Assembly (NCBI GenBank): GCA_902797705.1
Contig: CADBTX010000122.1
Span: 1 to 12,550, forward strand
Length of the DNA stretch: 12,550 nt
Source: an uncultured Lachnospiraceae bacterium
Lineage (GTDB): Bacteria > Bacillota > Clostridia > Lachnospirales > Lachnospiraceae
Direction: 5' to 3'
Part shown: positions 1 through 6,273 of the stretch, piece after piece
How the letters are laid out: each line of letters opens with the position of its first letter
Numbering within the stretch: position 1 is the stretch's first letter
The notes under the pieces: generated by a model
What the model saw: the letters and a program-made list of their open reading frames with translations, nothing else
What the model was told of the DNA's origin: nothing
Database searches by the model: none
Made by a program: the position numbers and the translations under genes

Positions 1-75
1 GACACCGTATTTACCAGGGCTACACTGGGAAATGACGGGGGTATCTACGGCGCAGCGGCACTTCTTATAGCATGA
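1..75 (+). CDS. C-terminal end of a ROK-family sugar kinase (probably glucokinase), partial
   Basis: The first 24 codons are open and end at TGA (73-75). The translated tail contains TLGNDGGIYGAAALL, which resembles the C-terminal end of ROK-family glucokinases (typically LGNDAGxxGAA). These enzymes phosphorylate glucose or related sugars in the cytoplasm. The stop codon overlaps the murB start in an ATGA arrangement, so the two genes are probably co-transcribed and translationally coupled. A ROK glucokinase just upstream of murB-rapZ-whiA fits the order I recall for Lachnospiraceae. Only the tail is visible, so the substrate is not supported beyond family level. Confidence 0.7.
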   Translation, partial: DTVFTRATLGNDGGIYGAAALLIA

Positions 76-980
76 ATAAGGGTATTTATGATCTGATACG
101 GGATATCCTGCCGGAAGAACGCATTTTAGAAAATGAACCCATGAATATCCATACCACCTTCCGCACCGGAGGGAAGGCGGCTCTTTTTCTGATGCCGGAA
201 ACAAAAGAGGAGCTTTCGGGGCTTATTAAGGCTCTGGGAAAAAGCGGTGAGGACTATTTTGTCATGGGTAACGGCAGCAACCTCCTTGTTTCCGACAGGG
301 GCTATGACGGGGTCATCATTCAGATAACGGAGCGCTTTTCGGACATAGAGGTCTCCGGCAGCGGGATAAGCGCCGGAGCGGGAGCCCTTCTTTCAAGGAT
401 CGCAGATGCGGCCATGAATGCCTCTCTTACGGGATTTGAATTCGCTTCGGGAATTCCCGGCACCGCAGGGGGCGCCATGGTCATGAATGCAGGCGCCTAC
501 GGCGGGGAAATGAAGGATGTGGTAAAGGACGTGGAGCTGCTGATAGACGGAGAACCCCGTACCTTCAGCAATGAGGAAATGGACTTTTCCTACCGCAGGA
601 GCATAGTCAAGGATAAGGGCTACGTTGTGCTCCGTGTAAACTTTTCCCTGCAGGAAGGAGAGAAGAGCGCTGTCCTTACGGAGATGAAGGAACTTGCCCG
701 TAAGAGGAGGGAAAAGCAGCCTCTCGAGTATCCAAGTGCCGGAAGCACCTTTAAGAGACCGGAGGGAAATTTTGCCGGAAAACTCATTATGGAAGCGGGC
801 TTAAGGGGCTTTGCCATAGGGGGAGCGTCAGTCTCGGAGAAGCATTGCGGGTTTGTGGTGAATAAAGGTGGAGCCACATCCGGGGATGTGTATAAGGTTA
901 TAAAAGAGGTGCAGAAGAAGGTTCTCGAGCACTCCGGGATCATGCTGGAGCCCGAGGTTTTGATGATCGGAGAATTCTGA
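72..980 (+). CDS. murB: UDP-N-acetylenolpyruvoylglucosamine reductase MurB
   Basis: MurB reduces UDP-GlcNAc-enolpyruvate to UDP-MurNAc with NADPH and FAD, the second committed step of cytoplasmic peptidoglycan precursor synthesis. The 302 residues carry the family signatures in order: NIHTTFRTGGKA (25-36), the FAD-binding GNGSNLLVSDRG (66-77), GIPGTAGGAMVMNAGAYGGE (127-146), YRRS (174-177) with the substrate-contacting Arg, and AGSTFKRP (223-230), whose Ser225 is the expected proton donor. A C-terminal LEPEV (292-296) provides the conserved acidic residue. Length and the short 190-220 segment fit the type II (Gram-positive) form. The ATG overlaps the upstream stop by ATGA and has no strong Shine-Dalgarno of its own, so translation probably depends on coupling. 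rapZ follows after one base. Confidence 0.97.
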   Translation: MNKGIYDLIRDILPEERILENEPMNIHTTFRTGGKAALFLMPETKEELSGLIKALGKSGEDYFVMGNGSNLLVSDRGYDGVIIQITERFSDIEVSGSGISAGAGALLSRIADAAMNASLTGFEFASGIPGTAGGAMVMNAGAYGGEMKDVVKDVELLIDGEPRTFSNEEMDFSYRRSIVKDKGYVVLRVNFSLQEGEKSAVLTEMKELARKRREKQPLEYPSAGSTFKRPEGNFAGKLIMEAGLRGFAIGGASVSEKHCGFVVNKGGATSGDVYKVIKEVQKKVLEHSGIMLEPEVLMIGEF

Positions 981-981
981 T

Positions 982-1848
982 ATGAAATTTGTCATTGTCA
1001 CCGGAATGAGCGGCGCAGGAAAAAGCACATCCTTAAAAATGCTGGAGGATCTTGGCTATTTTTGTGTGGACAATCTGCCTGTGCCCCTTATAGGAAAGTT
1101 TGCGGAGCTTTCCTATGAGCCAAACAGCGAACTCCAGAAGGTGGCGGTGGGAATAGATGTGCGGACCGGCCTTTCAAAAGTGGAGCCCGCGCTGAATGAG
1201 CTGAAGGAAGCCGGTTATTCCTTTGAGATCCTATTTCTGGACTGCGAGGATGATGTGCTGGTAAAGCGCTTCAAGGAGACCAGACGGTCCCATCCCCTGG
1301 TGATGAACGGCAGAGTGGAGGACGGGATAAAGAAGGAGCGGGAACTCTTAAAATACTTAAAGAGCAATGCTTCCTACATCATCGATTCCAGCCGGCTCCT
1401 CACAAGAGAGCTGAAGACCGAGATAGACAACATCTTTTCGAAGAATAAGGACTACGGAAATCTCTTTATCACCGTGCTTTCCTTTGGATATAAATACGGG
1501 ATCCCCAATGATTCGGATCTGGTATTCGACGTGCGCTTCCTGCCGAACCCCTACTATATAGACGAATTAAAGATGAAGAGCGGAGAGGACAGGGAGGTTC
1601 GTGATTATGTCATGGGATTTAAGGAAGCCGGGATCTTTCTGGATAAGCTGCAGGACATGCTGGAATTCCTTATCCCGAACTATGTTTTGGAGGGTAAGAA
1701 CCAGCTGGTGATAGCCATCGGCTGTACCGGCGGAAAGCATAGAAGCGTGACCCTTGCCAAAAAGCTTTACGAGCGGCTTTCAAAAAAGGAGAGCTACGGC
1801 CTCCGTATCGAGCATAGGGACATTTACAAAGACAGCTTAAGAAGATAG
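982..1848 (+). CDS. rapZ: RapZ/YvcJ-family nucleotide-binding protein
   Basis: This is a 288-residue P-loop protein of the RapZ (YvcJ, formerly UPF0042) family. In E. coli RapZ is an RNase E adaptor controlling GlcN6P synthesis. In Bacillus YvcJ hydrolyses nucleotides and its role is less clear, so only the family is certain here. Visible motifs are the Walker A GMSGAGKST (8-16), VDNLP (29-33), LFLDCEDDVLVKRFKETRR (84-102), DVRFLPNPYY (183-192) and the near-C-terminal GCTGGKHRSV (247-256), all diagnostic. It starts one base after the murB stop with GGAG at 969-972 as a probable RBS, and whiA begins 12 bases after its stop. This matches the yvcJ-whiA(yvcL)-crh neighbourhood of Bacillus, except that no yvcK/mgfK gene lies between. 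Confidence 0.95.
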   Translation: MKFVIVTGMSGAGKSTSLKMLEDLGYFCVDNLPVPLIGKFAELSYEPNSELQKVAVGIDVRTGLSKVEPALNELKEAGYSFEILFLDCEDDVLVKRFKETRRSHPLVMNGRVEDGIKKERELLKYLKSNASYIIDSSRLLTRELKTEIDNIFSKNKDYGNLFITVLSFGYKYGIPNDSDLVFDVRFLPNPYYIDELKMKSGEDREVRDYVMGFKEAGIFLDKLQDMLEFLIPNYVLEGKNQLVIAIGCTGGKHRSVTLAKKLYERLSKKESYGLRIEHRDIYKDSLRR

Positions 1849-1860
1849 GACTTCCATATC

Positions 1861-2793
1861 ATGTCATTTTCCCAGGACGTTAAAAAAGAGATCGCCTCCG
1901 CCATACCTGAGGCGAGACACTGCTGCACGGCATTTCTTTCAGGCATCACATTACTGCTATCGGACATTTCCTATTCACCCTCATCAGGGCTTAGGATCCT
2001 CTACCAGTCTGAGAATGTGGCCGTTATCAGAATATGCTTTACATTATTAAGAAAAACCATTAGAATAAGTGCTGATGTTCAGATGAGGTCGGGAAAAACT
2101 CCTGTTTACAGGCTTATGCTCAAGGGGAAAGAGGCCGAGGAGACCCTGACGCTTTTGAAGATGCATCCCGGGGACAGGCAGGTGAACAGCCTGCTGTACG
2201 AAAGATCATGCTGCAGGAGAAATCTTATACGGGGGGCCTTTCTTGCAGGAGGATCGGTGAGCGATCCCCAGGGATCCTATCATATGGAGATAGTCTGTTC
2301 CTCTATGGAGTGTGCCGAAAATCTGAAGGAGATCATCGGCAGCTTCAATGTGGAGAGCCGGATTACCGGCAGGAAGAACAGCTTTATCGTCTACCTGAAG
2401 GAGGGAGACGATATCGTGACCATGCTGAATATCATGGAGGCGCCGGGAGCCCTTATGGATATGGAAAATGCCCGTATCTATAAGGATATGAGAAATACGG
2501 TGAACCGGCGGGTAAACTGCGAGACAGCCAATATTAAGAAGACTGTCAGCGCAGCAGTCAGACAGGTAAATGATATAGAGTATATCAAGGAGAAGCGGGG
2601 TTTTGGTTTTCTGGATGATGCTTTAAGAGAGATGGCAGAGGTAAGACTCGCCCATCCCGAAGCAGCTTTGAAGGAGCTTGGTAATTTTCTTGATCCGCCC
2701 GTGGGTAAATCTGGGGTAAACCACCGGCTGCGGAAACTAAGCAGTATCGCGGACGACTTAAGGAGGAATCAGTATGACCAGGAAAACAGTTGA
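1861..2793 (+). CDS. whiA: DNA-binding protein WhiA
   Basis: WhiA is a conserved Gram-positive DNA-binding protein built from a degenerate LAGLIDADG homing-endonuclease fold and a C-terminal helix-turn-helix. It controls sporulation in Streptomyces and affects division and chromosome segregation in Bacillus. The 310 residues match the usual length. The N-terminal SFSQDVKKEI (2-11) is followed by RRNLIRGAFLAGGSVSDP (119-136) from the LAGLIDADG-like domain, NRRVNCETANIKKTV (215-229), and the HTH region with RLAHPEAALKELG (262-274) and VGKSGVNHRLRKL (281-293). As in other WhiA proteins there is no sign of nuclease activity. The last 20 bases overlap the start of the HPr-like gene in another frame, so the pair is likely coupled. 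Confidence 0.96.
   Translation: MSFSQDVKKEIASAIPEARHCCTAFLSGITLLLSDISYSPSSGLRILYQSENVAVIRICFTLLRKTIRISADVQMRSGKTPVYRLMLKGKEAEETLTLLKMHPGDRQVNSLLYERSCCRRNLIRGAFLAGGSVSDPQGSYHMEIVCSSMECAENLKEIIGSFNVESRITGRKNSFIVYLKEGDDIVTMLNIMEAPGALMDMENARIYKDMRNTVNRRVNCETANIKKTVSAAVRQVNDIEYIKEKRGFGFLDDALREMAEVRLAHPEAALKELGNFLDPPVGKSGVNHRLRKLSSIADDLRRNQYDQENS
2761..2766 (+). promoter_or_regulatory. Strong ribosome binding site for the HPr/Crh-like gene inside whiA
   Basis: AGGAGG lies 7 bases before the ATG at 2774, within the last codons of whiA. It fixes the HPr-like start and explains how this small gene can be translated strongly although it overlaps whiA by 20 bases. Confidence 0.85.
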
Positions 2794-3040
2794 AGTATCC
2801 TTGCAGGATGGATTGGATACCAGACCCATAGCGATGCTCGTTCAGACAGCGAGTCAGTTTGAGTCTACTGTTTATATCGAGTATGACGAAAAGCACGTGA
2901 ATGCCAAGAGTATTATGGGAATGATGACACTTGCCCTGAAGAACGGCGATAAGGTGGAAGTGGTCACAGATGGCATTGACGAAGTGAACGCTGCCGACAA
3001 TATCAGCAGATATCTGAAAGGTGAAGTGACTGTCGGGTGA
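2774..3040 (+). CDS. HPr-family protein lacking His15 (Crh-like regulator)
   Basis: This 88-residue protein has the HPr fold signature. The site-1 motif is normally GLHARP with the phosphorylated His15; here residues 13-18 read GLDTRP, with Asp15 at codon 2816-2818. It therefore should not accept phosphate from enzyme I. The HPr-kinase site is intact: NAKSIMGMM (43-51) with Ser46. Bacillus Crh has the same pattern (Gln15, Ser46) and likewise sits just downstream of whiA; Ser-phosphorylated Crh acts with CcpA in catabolite repression. I infer a Crh-type regulator phosphorylated by HprK. From memory, acidic residues at position 15 occur in other Lachnospiraceae proteins at this locus, so this is probably a lineage trait. 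The stop overlaps the GTG start of the next gene. Confidence 0.88.
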   Translation: MTRKTVEVSLQDGLDTRPIAMLVQTASQFESTVYIEYDEKHVNAKSIMGMMTLALKNGDKVEVVTDGIDEVNAADNISRYLKGEVTVG

Positions 3041-3993
3041 AAATGTATTTCATCTACAATCCCCACGCGGGGATGGAGAGGATACGCAGCAACCTGCTGG
3101 ATATCATTGATATCTTTGTGAAATCCGGATATGAGGTTACGGTATATCCGACCCAGAACAGCGGAGACGCCATAGACGCCACTGTGAATATGAAGCCGGG
3201 ATATGATCTCCTGGTGTGTTCCGGAGGCGATGGCACGCTGGATGAAGTAGTGGCCGGGATGATGAAGAGGGAGGACAGGATCCCCATCGGATATGTTCCG
3301 GCAGGCAGTACCAATGATTTTGCAAGAACCCTGAAGATACCAAGGGACATGAGAAAGGCAGCCGAGGTGGTCACAAACGGAGTGGAGTTCCGCTGTGACA
3401 TGGGGGCCTTTAATGACAGGAGTTTCGTATATGTGGCGGCCTTCGGGCTGTTTACGGATATCTCCTACGGCACCGAGCAGAATATGAAGAATACCTTCGG
3501 ACATCTGGCGTACATCATAGAAGCCATGTCCAGGATAGGCCCGGTGAAGTCTTTCCACATAAAGACAGAGCATGACGGGATCACCGAAGAGGATGACTAT
3601 GTATTCGGAATGGTGAGTAATTCCCTCTCCATAGCGGGGATAAGCGGACTGGAGAGAAAGGGCGTGCTCTTGGACGACGGGCTTTTCGAGGTTACGCTCA
3701 TCAAGATGCCCATGGATACGGCAGAATTCGGAGAGATCGCAGCCGCCCTCGTAAACGGCACTTCCAATGATTTTGTGAGCTTCTTCAAAACCGGAGAGAT
3801 AAGCTTTTCAAGCGATGAAGCCATAGACTGGTCTCTGGACGGGGAGTTCGGAGGGAGTATAAGGGAGGTAAGGGTAAAGAACCTTCACAGATCCCTGAGG
3901 GTCATGGTTCCCGGGGACGCGGAACTGCCCAGAGTAAAGGAAGCCCCGGCACTGCCGGACAAAAAAGATACCATCACCGGAGAGCCGGTGTGA
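3037..3993 (+). CDS. Diacylglycerol kinase-like lipid kinase (YegS/DgkB/BmrU family)
   Basis: This 318-residue protein belongs to the soluble diacylglycerol/sphingosine kinase-like family, which phosphorylates lipid substrates such as diacylglycerol at the membrane, recycling it to phosphatidate. Seen directly are IYNPHAG (6-12), the nucleotide-binding SGGDGTLDEVVAGM (62-75) and GYVPAGSTNDFART (85-98), all in the N-terminal catalytic domain. The remainder fits the C-terminal beta-sandwich domain, including DDGLFEV. The GTG start at 3037 makes a GTGA overlap with the HPr-like stop and lies about 12 bases after AGGTGA. An ATG at 3043, two codons later, is the alternative. The last ~20 residues are charged and probably disordered. 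The exact lipid substrate cannot be told; some relatives act on other lipids or are drug-resistance associated (BmrU). Confidence 0.88.
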   Translation: MKMYFIYNPHAGMERIRSNLLDIIDIFVKSGYEVTVYPTQNSGDAIDATVNMKPGYDLLVCSGGDGTLDEVVAGMMKREDRIPIGYVPAGSTNDFARTLKIPRDMRKAAEVVTNGVEFRCDMGAFNDRSFVYVAAFGLFTDISYGTEQNMKNTFGHLAYIIEAMSRIGPVKSFHIKTEHDGITEEDDYVFGMVSNSLSIAGISGLERKGVLLDDGLFEVTLIKMPMDTAEFGEIAAALVNGTSNDFVSFFKTGEISFSSDEAIDWSLDGEFGGSIREVRVKNLHRSLRVMVPGDAELPRVKEAPALPDKKDTITGEPV

Positions 3994-3995
3994 AG

Positions 3996-4001
3996 TATAA
4001 A
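3996..4001 (+). promoter_or_regulatory. Possible -10 element ahead of fba
   Basis: TATAAA lies in the 34-base gap between the lipid kinase stop and fba and would place a start site just ahead of the fba RBS. No convincing -35 is seen 16-18 bases upstream. The different codon use of fba suggests it is expressed more strongly than the upstream genes, which makes a dedicated promoter plausible but not shown. Confidence 0.3.
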
Positions 4002-4027
4002 TTCATTTAAGAAAGGATGGAAACAAT

Positions 4028-4969
4028 ATGCCATTAGTTACAACTACCGAGATGTTCAAAAAGGCCTACACCGGAGGCTATGCCATCGGTGCTTTCAACG
4101 TTAACAACATGGAGATAGTCCAGGGTATCACGGAGGCAGCCTGGGAGCTTCATTCACCTGTTATCCTTCAGGCATCCGCAGGCGCAAGAAAGTATGCGCA
4201 GTCAGCTTATCTTAAGCACCTCGTAGAGGCTGCAGTGGAAGCTACAAACAACGAGATCCCCATCGCCCTTCATCTTGATCACGGCGCAGATTTCGATGTA
4301 TGTAAGGACTGTGTTGATAACGGCTTTACATCTGTTATGATCGATGCTTCAAGCAAGCCCTTCGACGAGAACGTTGAGATCTCAAAGAAGGTTGCAGAGT
4401 ATGCACACGACAAGGGTGTTGTTGTGGAAGCTGAGCTCGGAACCCTTGCAGGAGTTGAGGATGATGTAAATGTGGCTGCTGAAACAGCTCAGTACACCAA
4501 CCCCGATCAGGTAGTTGAATTCGTAGAGCGTACAGGAGTTGATTCACTGGCTATCGCCATCGGAACCAGCCACGGCGCATATAAGTTTAAGCCCGGCACG
4601 GATCCTCACATCCGTCTGGACATCTTAGAGGAGATCTCAAAGAAGCTTCCCGGCTTCCCCATCGTTCTTCACGGATCATCTTCTGTTCCTCAGGAATATG
4701 TAAAGATCATCAACAGCAACGGCGGAGCACTTAAGGATGCCATCGGTATCCCTGAAGACCAGCTTCGTGAGGCTGCTAAGAGATCAGTCTGCAAGATCAA
4801 TATCGACTCTGACCTTCGTCTCGGAATGACTGCAGGTATCAGAGAGCATATGGCTAAGCATCCGGATCACTTCGATCCCAGACAGTACATCGCTGACGGC
4901 CGCCAGTATGTAAAGGATATCGTTCACAATAAGATAATCAACGTTTTAGGATCTGACAACAAGGCCTGA
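4028..4969 (+). CDS. fba: Class II fructose-1,6-bisphosphate aldolase
   Basis: This is a zinc-dependent aldolase that splits fructose-1,6-bisphosphate into DHAP and glyceraldehyde-3-phosphate in glycolysis, and does the reverse in gluconeogenesis. The 313 residues show all class II features: GAFNVNN (21-27), HLDHG (82-86) with catalytic Asp84 and zinc ligand His85, AELGTLAG (135-142) with Glu136, GTSHGAYK (179-186) with zinc ligand His182, and VLHGSSSVP (213-221) with His215 as third ligand. NIDSDLR (258-264) contacts the substrate phosphate. The RBS AAGGATGG stands about 7 bases before the ATG. Codons are T-ending more often (GTT, CTT, GGT) than in the neighbours, as expected for an abundant glycolytic enzyme. 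It ends the rightward gene run and is followed by an intrinsic terminator. Confidence 0.97.
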   Translation: MPLVTTTEMFKKAYTGGYAIGAFNVNNMEIVQGITEAAWELHSPVILQASAGARKYAQSAYLKHLVEAAVEATNNEIPIALHLDHGADFDVCKDCVDNGFTSVMIDASSKPFDENVEISKKVAEYAHDKGVVVEAELGTLAGVEDDVNVAAETAQYTNPDQVVEFVERTGVDSLAIAIGTSHGAYKFKPGTDPHIRLDILEEISKKLPGFPIVLHGSSSVPQEYVKIINSNGGALKDAIGIPEDQLREAAKRSVCKINIDSDLRLGMTAGIREHMAKHPDHFDPRQYIADGRQYVKDIVHNKIINVLGSDNKA

Positions 4970-5003
4970 GACGGGATCGTGCAGAGAATACACGGATAAA
5001 TGC

Positions 5004-5034
5004 AGGAGCTGCGGCAAAGCCGCAGCTCCTTTTG
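5004..5034 (+). terminator. Rho-independent terminator after fba
   Basis: AGGAGCTGCGGC (5004-5015) and GCCGCAGCTCCT (5019-5030) form a perfect 12-bp stem with an AAA loop, followed by TTTT. It lies 35 bases after the fba stop and closes the rightward operon. It also separates fba from the convergent acetyltransferase gene. The minus-strand side lacks a good T-run, so it is mainly a plus-strand terminator. Confidence 0.93.
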
Positions 5035-5064
5035 TAAGATATTTCGTGTCATGATCGTCCGGGG

Positions 5065-5922
5065 TTACCCGGGATTTATCGCCGTGAATCTCTTTAATAT
5101 CCTGCCTTCCGACTCTATCTCTTCCCCTGTATCCCTGAATCCCAGCTTTTCTGCGAATCTCACCGAGACGGTGTTTTCGGGATGTATAAATGCGTTTAAT
5201 CTCTCTGCCCCCAGTACCCGTGCGGCGTAGGACATTATGGCCCTGCAGACCTCTGCAGCAATGCCACGGCCCCGGTATTTTTCTGCAAGGAGGTATCCCA
5301 GTTCCTGTTCTTCGAAGCCGGCCCTGTTTGAGAGGCCTGCCCTTCCCATCAGAGCGCCGCTCTCCCGGTCTGAAACGAGCCAGAAGCCGTAACCGAAGAA
5401 GCCATACATGGACTCGATATAGGCCTTCTGAAATTCCCTTTCCTCTTCTTTTGTAGGGAGAAGGGGCGGGATAAAGCGTTTTATCTCCGGATCCTCATAA
5501 AGTGTAAAAAGATCGTCGATGTCAGAGAGGCAAAGTTCCCTGACAACTGTCCGCTCGGTTTCAAGTATGGTCCAGGGTATTCCCTGCTTCCGCTGGTACA
5601 TTTTTTCCAGAAAATCCGGGCTTATCTCGTCAAAGCCCTCTATGACACATTCCGGCCCGGGGGAGTTGGTTTTTTCCCTGAGCTTTGAAGAAGGATCCTG
5701 ATACAGGACGTAGCCGGTATCATACCGGGCCGCAAAGCGTATGCCCCCATCATTATCCGTTACTGTATAGGAGCCCTCCGGAAGCGTGATCTCCGGCACA
5801 GGCCTGCCGCCGTCAAGGGTATAGAGTCTGACCCCCGCCTCATCAAGCTCTGTCATGAGCCGGGAAAGCCAGGGAGTCTCCGGATCGGATATGCAGAAGA
5901 AAACACATTTCAAGTCTTTCAT
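5065..5922 (-). CDS. GNAT-family N-acetyltransferase with an extra N-terminal domain
   Basis: The C-terminal ~165 residues form a RimJ/RimL-type GNAT domain that transfers an acetyl group from acetyl-CoA to an amine. Seen are ETERTVVREL (121-130) at the first strand, the acetyl-CoA-binding YRGRGIA (216-222) in motif A, and HPEN (247-250) followed by RFAEKLGF (255-262) in motif B. The acceptor cannot be deduced. Residues 1-115 form a separate alpha/beta-looking segment joined through GFDEISPDFLEKMYQR to IPWTILETER; I recall similar two-part proteins in Lachnospiraceae but know no function. I chose the start at 5922 (285 residues) because GGGGGAAGG ends 10 bases before it. The upstream in-frame ATG at 5994 would add 24 residues read entirely through hairpin repeat DNA. 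No paired -35/-10 was found. Confidence 0.85.
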   Translation of the reverse strand: MKDLKCVFFCISDPETPWLSRLMTELDEAGVRLYTLDGGRPVPEITLPEGSYTVTDNDGGIRFAARYDTGYVLYQDPSSKLREKTNSPGPECVIEGFDEISPDFLEKMYQRKQGIPWTILETERTVVRELCLSDIDDLFTLYEDPEIKRFIPPLLPTKEEEREFQKAYIESMYGFFGYGFWLVSDRESGALMGRAGLSNRAGFEEQELGYLLAEKYRGRGIAAEVCRAIMSYAARVLGAERLNAFIHPENTVSVRFAEKLGFRDTGEEIESEGRILKRFTAINPG

Positions 5923-5929
5923 GAAATAT

Positions 5930-5976
5930 AAGCCTTCCCCCTTTTTGGGGGCAAAACGTGCCGGTGGCACGTTTTG
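5930..5976. repeat. Double-hairpin repeat, CAAAACGTGCC variant
   Basis: AAGCCTTCCCCC (5930-5941) is followed by TTTTT and GGGGG (5947-5951), forming a C/G-run hairpin. Next comes a perfect 11-bp inverted repeat, CAAAACGTGCC (5952-5962) and GGCACGTTTTG (5966-5976), with loop GGT. The same head and left arm recur at 10849-10884. This belongs to the GC-rich palindromic repeat family seen in gut Firmicutes genomes. Read on the minus strand, the head (GGGGGAAGGCTT) is the ribosome binding site of the acetyltransferase gene. Confidence 0.85.
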
Positions 5977-5977
5977 A

Positions 5978-6010
5978 ATGGCGTATAGCCGCACTATGTG
6001 CGGCTGCCAT
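5978..6010. repeat. Compound hairpin
   Basis: The outer arms are ATGGC (5978-5982) and GCCAT (6006-6010). The inner arms are GCCGCAC (5988-5994) and GTGCGGC (5998-6004) with loop TAT, plus an A-T pair at 5987/6005. It lies directly between two repeat copies and probably derives from the same mosaic. A role as terminator or transcript-end structure is possible, but there is no T-run. Confidence 0.6.
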
Positions 6011-6014
6011 CGGT

Positions 6015-6033
6015 AAGGTGGCAGCCCGCAGGG
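6015..6033. repeat. Truncated repeat tail
   Basis: These 19 bases, AAGGTGGCAGCCCGCAGGG, are identical to 6068-6086 in the complete copy downstream. The right arm of the second hairpin and the GGATGAGGG end are missing, so this is a broken copy of the element. Confidence 0.7.
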
Positions 6034-6046
6034 GATGGCTGTCTAC

Positions 6047-6100
6047 AAAGCCTTCCCCCTCTGGGGGAAGGTGGCAGCCCGCAGGGCTGCCGGATGAGGG
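6047..6100. repeat. Complete double-hairpin repeat, GGCAGCCC variant
   Basis: AAAG precedes CCTTCCCCC (6051-6059), loop TCT, GGGGGAAGG (6063-6071): a perfect 9-bp stem. A second stem follows, GGCAGCCC (6073-6080), GCA, GGGCTGCC (6084-6091), and then the conserved tail GGATGAGGG (ending 6100). This is the cleanest copy of the family in the window and defines its layout: head AAGCCTTCCCCC, hairpin 1, hairpin 2, tail. Confidence 0.88.
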
Positions 6101-6127
6101 TTTGAAACCTTCCGTTTAAAAGGGAGG

Positions 6128-6152
6128 ATGCCAGGTGCCGGGCACCTGGCAT
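6128..6152. repeat. Near-perfect 25-bp palindrome
   Basis: ATGCCAGGTGCC (6128-6139) and GGCACCTGGCAT (6141-6152) are exact 12-bp inverted repeats around a single G. The arms match no other repeat in the window. Only a weak T-rich stretch follows (TATTATG), so it is a poor intrinsic terminator. It could be a regulatory dyad, a mobile-element end or a cruciform-forming repeat. Confidence 0.7.
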
Positions 6153-6172
6153 TATTATGAAAAAGTTTTAAT

Positions 6173-6189
6173 ATAGTATTAACTACTAT
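6173..6189. promoter_or_regulatory. AT-rich dyad, possible operator
   Basis: ATAGTA (6173-6178) and TACTAT (6184-6189) are exact inverted repeats around 5 bases. The site is about 150 bases upstream of the NRPS-like gene in otherwise AT-rich DNA. A short dyad like this can be a regulator site but may arise by chance. Confidence 0.3.
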
Positions 6190-6235
6190 GGAGTATGTCT
6201 TTTTTTGATAATACGAGTATATCCAAATCTTGTGT

Positions 6236-6251
6236 ACAAAATTCATTTTGT
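6236..6251. promoter_or_regulatory. ACAAAAT/ATTTTGT dyad upstream of the NRPS-like gene
   Basis: ACAAAAT (6236-6242) and ATTTTGT (6245-6251) are exact 7-bp arms separated by TC. The site lies about 23 bases upstream of the proposed -35 and may be an operator or upstream activator site. It overlaps a second small dyad, ATTCA (6241-6245) and TGAAT (6251-6255). Confidence 0.35.
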
Positions 6252-6273
6252 GAATGAAATTTTTTCAAATAGT

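Noticed and set aside
2774..3040. Calling the small protein a standard PTS phosphocarrier HPr (ptsH)
   Set aside because: The His15 codon reads GAT (Asp), so the defining phosphorylation site is absent and no ptsI follows.
2872..3573. 233-codon minus-strand open frame opposite the HPr-like and lipid kinase genes
   Set aside because: Both plus-strand genes show diagnostic motifs. The antisense frame is rich in His, Tyr and Pro with no recognisable motif, typical of a shadow frame.
5000..5230. Plus-strand open frame beginning in the fba terminator
   Set aside because: Its start codon lies in the terminator region and the rest is antisense to the acetyltransferase C-terminus, which has clear GNAT motifs.
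5923..5994. 24-residue N-terminal extension of the acetyltransferase
   Set aside because: It would be encoded by repeat DNA and lacks an RBS, whereas the start at 5922 has a purine-rich site at good spacing.
6043..6246. Minus-strand open frame of 67 codons in the gap before the NRPS-like gene
   Set aside because: It runs through the hairpin repeat and the AT-rich promoter region, has no RBS, and its residues simply decode the repeat.
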